From: Crossaster papposus | Taxonomy: Eukaryota; Echinodermata; Asteroidea; Velatida; Solasteridae | NCBI GenBank assembly: GCA_037893245.1 | Contig: JBAIAA010000452.1 | Location: forward strand, 620,001-684,000 | DNA length: 64,000 nucleotides | Direction: 5' to 3' | Part shown: in pieces, positions 59,370 to 64,000 of the stretch | How the letters are laid out: the number at the start of each line of letters is the position of its first letter | Numbering within the stretch: position 1 is the first letter of the stretch | The notes under the pieces: generated by a model | What the model was told of the DNA's origin: nothing | What the model saw: the letters and a program-made list of their open reading frames with translations, nothing else | Database searches by the model: none | Position numbers and translations under genes: made by a program

Positions 59370-62300
59370 ATGTAAAGGGAAAGAAGTGTGCATAAGAAAT
59401 ATGTAAAGGGAAAGAAGTGTGCATAAGAAATATGTAAAGGGAAAGAAGTGTGCATAAGAAATATGTAAAGGGAAAGAAGTGTGCATAAGAAATATGTAAA
59501 GGGAAAGAAGTGTGCATAAGAAATATGTAAAGGGAAAGAAGTGTGCATAAGAAATAATAAAGGGAAAGAAGTGTGCATAAGAAATATGTAAAGGGAAAGA
59601 AGTGTGCATAAGAAATATGTAAAGGGAAAGAAGTGTGCATAAGAAATATGTAAAGGGAAAGAAGTGTGCATAAGAAATATGTAAAGGGAAAGAAGTGTGC
59701 ATAAGAAATATGTAAAGGGAAAGAAGTGTGCATAAGAAATATGTAAAGGGAAAGAAGTGTGCATAATAAATATGTAAAGGGAAAGAAGTGTGCATGAGAA
59801 AAATGTAAAGGGAAAGAAGTGTGCATAAGAAATATGTAAAGGGAAAGAAGTGTGCATAAGAAAAATGTAAAGGGAAAGAAGTGTGCATAAGAAATATGTA
59901 AAGGGAAAGAAGTGTGCATAAGAAATATGTAAAGGGAAAGAAGTGTGCATAAGAAATATGTAAAGGGAAAGAAGTGTGCATAAGAAATATGTAAAGGGAA
60001 AGAAGTGTGCATAAGAAATATGTAAAGGGAAAGAAGTGTGCATAAGAAATATGTAAAGGGAAAGAAGTGTGCATAAGAAATATGTAAAGGGAAAGAAGTG
60101 TGCATAAGAAATATGTAAAGGGAAAGAAGTGTGCATAAGAAATATGTAAAGGGAAAGAAGTGTGCATAAGAAATATGTAAAGGGAAAGAAGTGTGCATAA
60201 GAAATATGTAAAGGGAAAGAAGTGTGCATAAGAAATATGTAAAGGGAAAGAAGTGTGCATAAGAAATATGTAAAGGGAAAGAAGTGTGCATAAGAAATAT
60301 GTAAAGGGAAAGAAGTGTGCATAAGAAATATGTAAAGGGAAAGAAGTGTGCATAAGAAATATGTAAAGGGAAAGAAGTGTGCATAAGAAATATGTAAAGG
60401 GAAAGAAGTGTGCATAAGAAATATGTAAAGGGAAAGAAGTGTGCATAAGAAATATGTAAAGGGAAAGAAGTGTGCATAAGAAATATGTAAAGGGAAAGAA
60501 GTGTGCATAAGAAATATGTAAAGGGAAAGAAGTGTGCATAAGAAATATGTAAAGGGAAAGAAGTGTGCATAAGAAATATGTAAAGGGAAAGAAGTGTGCA
60601 TAAGAAATATGTAAAGGGAAAGAAGTGTGCATAAGAAATATGTAAAGGGAAAGAAGTGTGCATAAGAAATATGTAAAGGGAAAGAAGTGTGCATAAGAAA
60701 TATGTAAAGGGAAAGAAGTGTGCATAAGAAAAATGTAAAGGGAAAGAAGTGTGCATAAGAAATATGTAAAGGGAAAGAAGTGTGCATAAGAAAAATGTAA
60801 AGGGAAAGAAGTGTGCATAAGAAATATGTAAAGGGAAAGAAGTGTGCATAAGAAATATGTAAAGGGAAAGAAGTGTGCATAAGAAATATGTAAAGGGAAA
60901 GAAGTGTGCATAAGAAATATGTAAAGGGAAAGAAGTGTGCATAAGAAATATGTAAAGGGAAAGAAGTGTGCATAAGAAATATGTAAAGGGAAAGAAGTGT
61001 GCATAAGAAATATGTAAAGGGAAAGAAGTGTGCATAAGAAATATGTAAAGGGAAAGAAGTGTGCATAAGAAATATGTAAAGGGAAAGAAGTGTGCATAAG
61101 AAATATGTAAAGGGAAAGAAGTGTGCATAAGAAATATGTAAAGGGAAAGAAGTGTGCATAAGAAATATGTAAAGGGAAAGAAGTGTGCATAAGAAATATG
61201 TAAAGGGAAAGAAGTGTGCATAAGAAATATGTAAAGGGAAAGAAGTGTGCATAAGAAATATGTAAAGGGAAAGAAGTGTGCATAAGAAATATGTAAAGGG
61301 AAAGAAGTGTGCATAAGAAATATGTAAAGGGAAAGAAGTGTGCATAAGAAATATGTAAAGGGAAAGAAGTGTGCATAAGAAATATGTAAAGGGAAAGAAG
61401 TGTGCATAAGAAATATGTAAAGGGAAATAAGTGTGCATAAGAAATATGTAAAGGGAAAGAAGTGTGCATAAGAAATATGTAAAGGGAAAGAAGTGTGCAT
61501 AAGAAATATGTAAAGGGAAAGAAGTGTGCATAAGAAATATGTAAAGGGAAAGAAGTGTGCATAAGAAATATGTAAAGGGAAAGAAGTGTGCATAAGAAAT
61601 ATGTAAAGGGAAAGAAGTGTGCATAAGAAATATGTAAAGGGAAAGAAGTGTGCATAAGAAATATGTAAAGGGAAAGAAGTGTGCATAAGAAATATGTAAA
61701 GAGAAAGAAGTGTGCATAAGAAATATGTAAAGGGAAAGAAGTGTGCATAAGAAATATGTAAAGGGAAAGAAGTGTGCATAAGAAATATATAAAGGGAAAG
61801 AAGTGTGCATAAGAAATATGTAAAGGGAAAGAAGTGTGCATAAGAAATATGTAAAGGGAAAGAAGTGTGCATAAGAAATATGTAAAGGGAAAGAAGTGTG
61901 CATAAGAAATATGTAAAGGGAAAGAAGTGTGCATAAGAAATATGTAAAGGGAAAGAAGTGTGCATAAGAAATATGTAAAGGGAAAGAAGTGTGCATAAGA
62001 AATATGTAAAGGGAAAGAAGTGTGCATAAGAAATATGTAAAGGGAAAGAAGTGTGCATAAGAAATATGTAAAAGGGAAAGAAGTGTGCATAAGAAATATG
62101 TAAAGGGAAAGAAGTGTGCATAAGAAATATGTAAAGGGAAAGAAGTGTGCATAAGAAATATGTAAAGGGAAAGAAGTGTGCATAAGAAATATGTAAAGGG
62201 AAAGAAGTGTGCATAAGAAATATGTAAAGGGAAAGAAGTGTGCATAAGAAATATGTAAAGGGAAAGAAGTGTGCATAAGAAATATGTAAAGGGAAAGAAG

Positions 62301-62376
62301 TGTGCATAAGAAATCTGTAAAGGGAAAGAAGTGTGCATAAGAAATATGTAAAGGGAAAGAAGTGTGCATAAGAAAT

Positions 62377-62412
62377 AAACACATGATGTGGGAACAAGCC
62401 CTCGAGTTAAAT
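62377..62412 (+). repeat. 36-bp insert 41
   Basis: Consensus insert, the last in the window, with an AAATCTGTAAA unit 62 bp before it. Confidence 0.96.
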
Positions 62413-64000
62413 ATGTAAAGGGAAAGAAGTGTGCATACGAAATATGTAAAGGGAAAGAAGTGTGCATAAGAAATATGTAAAGGGAAAGAAGTGTGCATAA
62501 GAAATATGTAAAGGGAAAGAAGTGTGCATAAGAAATATGTAAAGGGAAAGAAGTGTGCATAAGAAATATGTAAAGGGAAAGAAGTGTGCATAAGAAATAT
62601 GTAAAGGGAAAGAAGTGTGCATAAGAAATATGTAAAGGGAAAGAAGTGTGCATAAGAAATATGTAAAGGGAAAGAAGTGTGCATAAGAAATATGTAAAGG
62701 GAAAGAAGTGTGCATAAGAAATATGTAAAGGGAAAGAAGTGTGCATAAGAAATATGTAAAGGGAAATAAGTGTGCATAAGAAATATGTAAAGGGAAATAA
62801 GTGTGCATAAGAAATATGTAAAGGGAAAGAAGTGTGCATAAGAAATATGTAAAGGGAAAGAAGTGTGCATAAGAAATATGTAAAGGGAAAGAAGTGTGCA
62901 TAAGAAATATGTAAAGGGAAAGAAGTGTGCATAAGAAATATGTAAAGGGAAAGAAGTGTGCATAAGAAATATGTAAAGGGAAATAAGTGTGCATAAGAAA
63001 TATGTAAAGGGAAAGAAGTGTACATAAGAAATATGTAAAGGGAAAGAAGTGTGCATAAGAAATATGTAAAGGGAAAGAAGTGTGCATAAGAAATATGTAA
63101 AGGGAAAGAAGTGTGCATAAGAAATATGTAAAGGGAAAGAAGTGTGCATAAGAAATATGTAAAGGGAAAGAAGTGTGCATAAGAAATATGTAAAGGGAAA
63201 GAAGTGTGCATAAGAAATATGTAAAGGGAAAGAAGTGTGCATAAGAAATATGTAAAGGGAAAGAAGTGTGCATAAGAAATATGTAAAGGGAAAGAAGTGT
63301 GCATAAGAAATATGTAAAGGGAAAGAAGTGTGCATAAGAAATATGTAAAGGGAAAGAAGTGTGCATAAGAAATATGTAAAGGGAAAGAAGTGTGCATAAG
63401 AAATATGTAAAGGGAAAGAAGTGTGCATAAGAAATATGTAAAGGGAAAGAAGTGTGCATAAGAAATATGTAAAGGGAAAGAAGTGTGCATAAGAAATATG
63501 TAAAGGGAAAGAAGTGTGCATAAGAAATATGTAAAAGGACAGAAGTGTGCATAAGAAATATGTAAAGGGAAAGAAGTGTGCATAAGAAATATGTAAAGGG
63601 AAATAAGTGTGCATAAGAAATATGTAAAGGGAAAGAAGTGTGCATAAGAAATATGTAAAGGGAAAGAAGTGTGCATAAGAAATATGTAAAGGGAAAGAAG
63701 TGTGCATAAGAAATATGTAAAGGGAAAGAAGTGTGCATAAGAAATATGTAAAGGGAAAGAAGTGTGCATAAGAAATATGTAAAGGGAAAGAAGTGTGCAT
63801 AAGAAATATGTAAAGGGAAAGAAGTGTGCATAAGAAATATGTAAAGGGAAATAAGTGTGCATAAGAAATATGTAAAGGGAAAGAAGTGTGCATAAGAAAT
63901 ATGTAAAGGGAAAGAAGTGTGCATAAGAAATCTGTAAAGGGAAAGAAGTGTGCATAAGAAATATGTAAAGGGAAAGAAGTGTGCATAAGAAATATGTAAA
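62413..64000 (+). repeat. Array tail without inserts
   Basis: Plain 31-mers with scattered single changes: GCATACGAA near 62437, GGGAAATAAG near 62767, 62797, 62990, 63604 and 63852, GTGTACATAAG near 63022, TAAAAGGACAG near 63536 and AAATCTGTAAA near 63932. The same AAATCTGTAAA variant occurs near 62315, just before the last insert. The array runs off the window end in a canonical unit. Confidence 0.92.

Larger units (their letters stand above)
59176..59376 (+). repeat. Three consecutive 67-bp long units
   Basis: Inserts at 59200, 59267 and 59334 are exactly 67 bp apart, so three long units stand in direct tandem with no 31-bp unit between them. The first has GGGAACCAGCCC and the second GAACACATG as private variants. 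This shows the 67-bp form can itself exist as a tandem monomer. Confidence 0.95.
59267..62034 (+). repeat. Higher-order repeat of 2,835 bp, copy 2
   Basis: Shares the ordered variants of copy 1 in register. Where the copy would meet the next triple-insert cluster (about 62035) the array instead continues with plain 31-mers, one of which has an extra A near 62071, so this copy ends there. Confidence 0.92.
1..64000 (+). repeat. 31-bp satellite array filling the whole window
   Basis: Every part of the window is made of a head-to-tail 31-bp unit in one orientation. It starts GGGAAAGAAG, continues TGTGCATAAG and ends AAATATGTAAA. Composition of the + strand unit is 15 A, 9 G, 6 T and 1 C, so 77% purine and 32% GC. 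TAA occurs at unit positions 17-19 and 28-30, which closes all + frames within about 93 nt; the minus strand has no stop. No inversion of the array, unique sequence, transposon or RNA gene is visible. Both ends run off the window, so total array length is unknown. The size and higher-order structure are those of eukaryotic satellite DNA; the species and chromosomal location cannot be told from the sequence. Confidence 0.98.

Noticed and set aside
61790..61800. A TATATAAAG word resembling a TATA box
   Set aside because: It is a single G-to-A change in one monomer, with no other promoter context.
180..62412. 36-bp segment as an active mobile element
   Set aside because: It is too short to encode anything, has no terminal inverted repeats, and always occupies the same site of the same monomer. 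The AAAT flanks can equally be a slippage footprint. Kept as part of the satellite unit.
210..63986. Very long minus-strand open reading frames (200 to nearly 10,000 codons)
   Set aside because: They follow from a stop-free 31-bp complement. All three frames give the same 31-residue cycle, their ends coincide with the TAA in the 36-bp segment or with point variants such as GCTTAAG and ATATTTAAAG, and there is no codon bias, promoter or domain. I do not call them genes.
1..64000. CRISPR array
   Set aside because: A 31-bp repeat and a 36-bp interspersed piece superficially resemble repeat and spacer lengths. But the 31-mers are directly contiguous, the 36-bp pieces are all the same sequence, and no cas genes or leader are present.
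1..64000. Telomeric repeat or plasmid iterons
   Set aside because: The unit is not a telomere-type G/T repeat of 5-8 bp and has no terminal orientation change. Iteron clusters number a few to tens of copies beside a replication gene, not about 2,000.
1..64000. G-quadruplex array from the GGG in each unit
   Set aside because: G-runs are separated by 28 bases, far longer than usual quadruplex loops, and only one run of three occurs per unit.
1..64000. CENP-B box or a known centromere satellite
   Set aside because: No TTCG...CGGG-type box is present in the 31-mer or the insert, and I do not recognise the monomer as a named centromere repeat. A centromeric role cannot be claimed or excluded.
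1..64000. tRNA, rRNA, small RNA, promoter or terminator signals
   Set aside because: Read on both strands, no stretch departs from the 31-bp or 67-bp units for more than about 20-45 bp, which leaves no room for such features.

Overview
The whole 64 kb window is one uninterrupted, head-to-tail satellite DNA array, and I see no gene in it. The unit is 31 bp. Reading the + strand from the G-run, it begins GGGAAAGAAG, continues TGTGCATAAG and ends AAATATGTAAA. There are about 2,000 copies (64,000 bp minus about 1.5 kb of insert, divided by 31). The second component is a 36-bp segment that always sits at the same point of the unit, between GAAAT and ATGTAAA, making a 67-bp long unit. It carries CACATGATGTG, GGGAACAAGCCC and an XhoI-type CTCGAG. 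I count 40 essentially complete copies and one truncated copy. Both array ends lie outside the window.

The size, AT-richness (about 32% GC in the unit), nested higher-order repeats and lack of genes point to eukaryotic heterochromatin (pericentromeric, subtelomeric, B- or sex-chromosome type). I do not recognise the monomer and cannot name the organism from it.

Layout: (1) 1-6.2 kb, a higher-order domain whose modules each begin with a 67-bp unit followed by a fixed series of variant monomers; it includes a 1,744-bp tandem duplication. (2) 6.2-31.6 kb, an almost perfectly homogeneous core, about 25 kb of identical 31-mers with only four inserts (all slightly damaged) and few defects, nearly all indels. 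(3) 31.6-54.2 kb, a divergent higher-order domain with dense inserts, many point variants, and nested duplications with offsets of 1,182, 1,367, 3,072, about 2,025, 2,965 and 811 bp. (4) 54.25-56.5 kb, a second homogeneous patch with indel-type defects. (5) 56.4-62.4 kb, two copies of a 2.84-kb higher-order repeat separated by a cluster of three consecutive 67-bp units. (6) 62.4-64 kb, array without inserts.

The minus strand of the 31-mer has no stop codon in any frame and 31 is not a multiple of 3, so very long apparent reading frames (up to nearly 10,000 codons) appear on that strand. They are a by-product of the repeat and are not annotated as genes. The main interest is in array architecture: a two-state monomer (31/67 bp), almost all CpG confined to the 36-bp segment, shared variant haplotypes that record segmental duplications, and homogeneous blocks with an indel-only error profile that may be recent amplification or a consensus/assembly limit.
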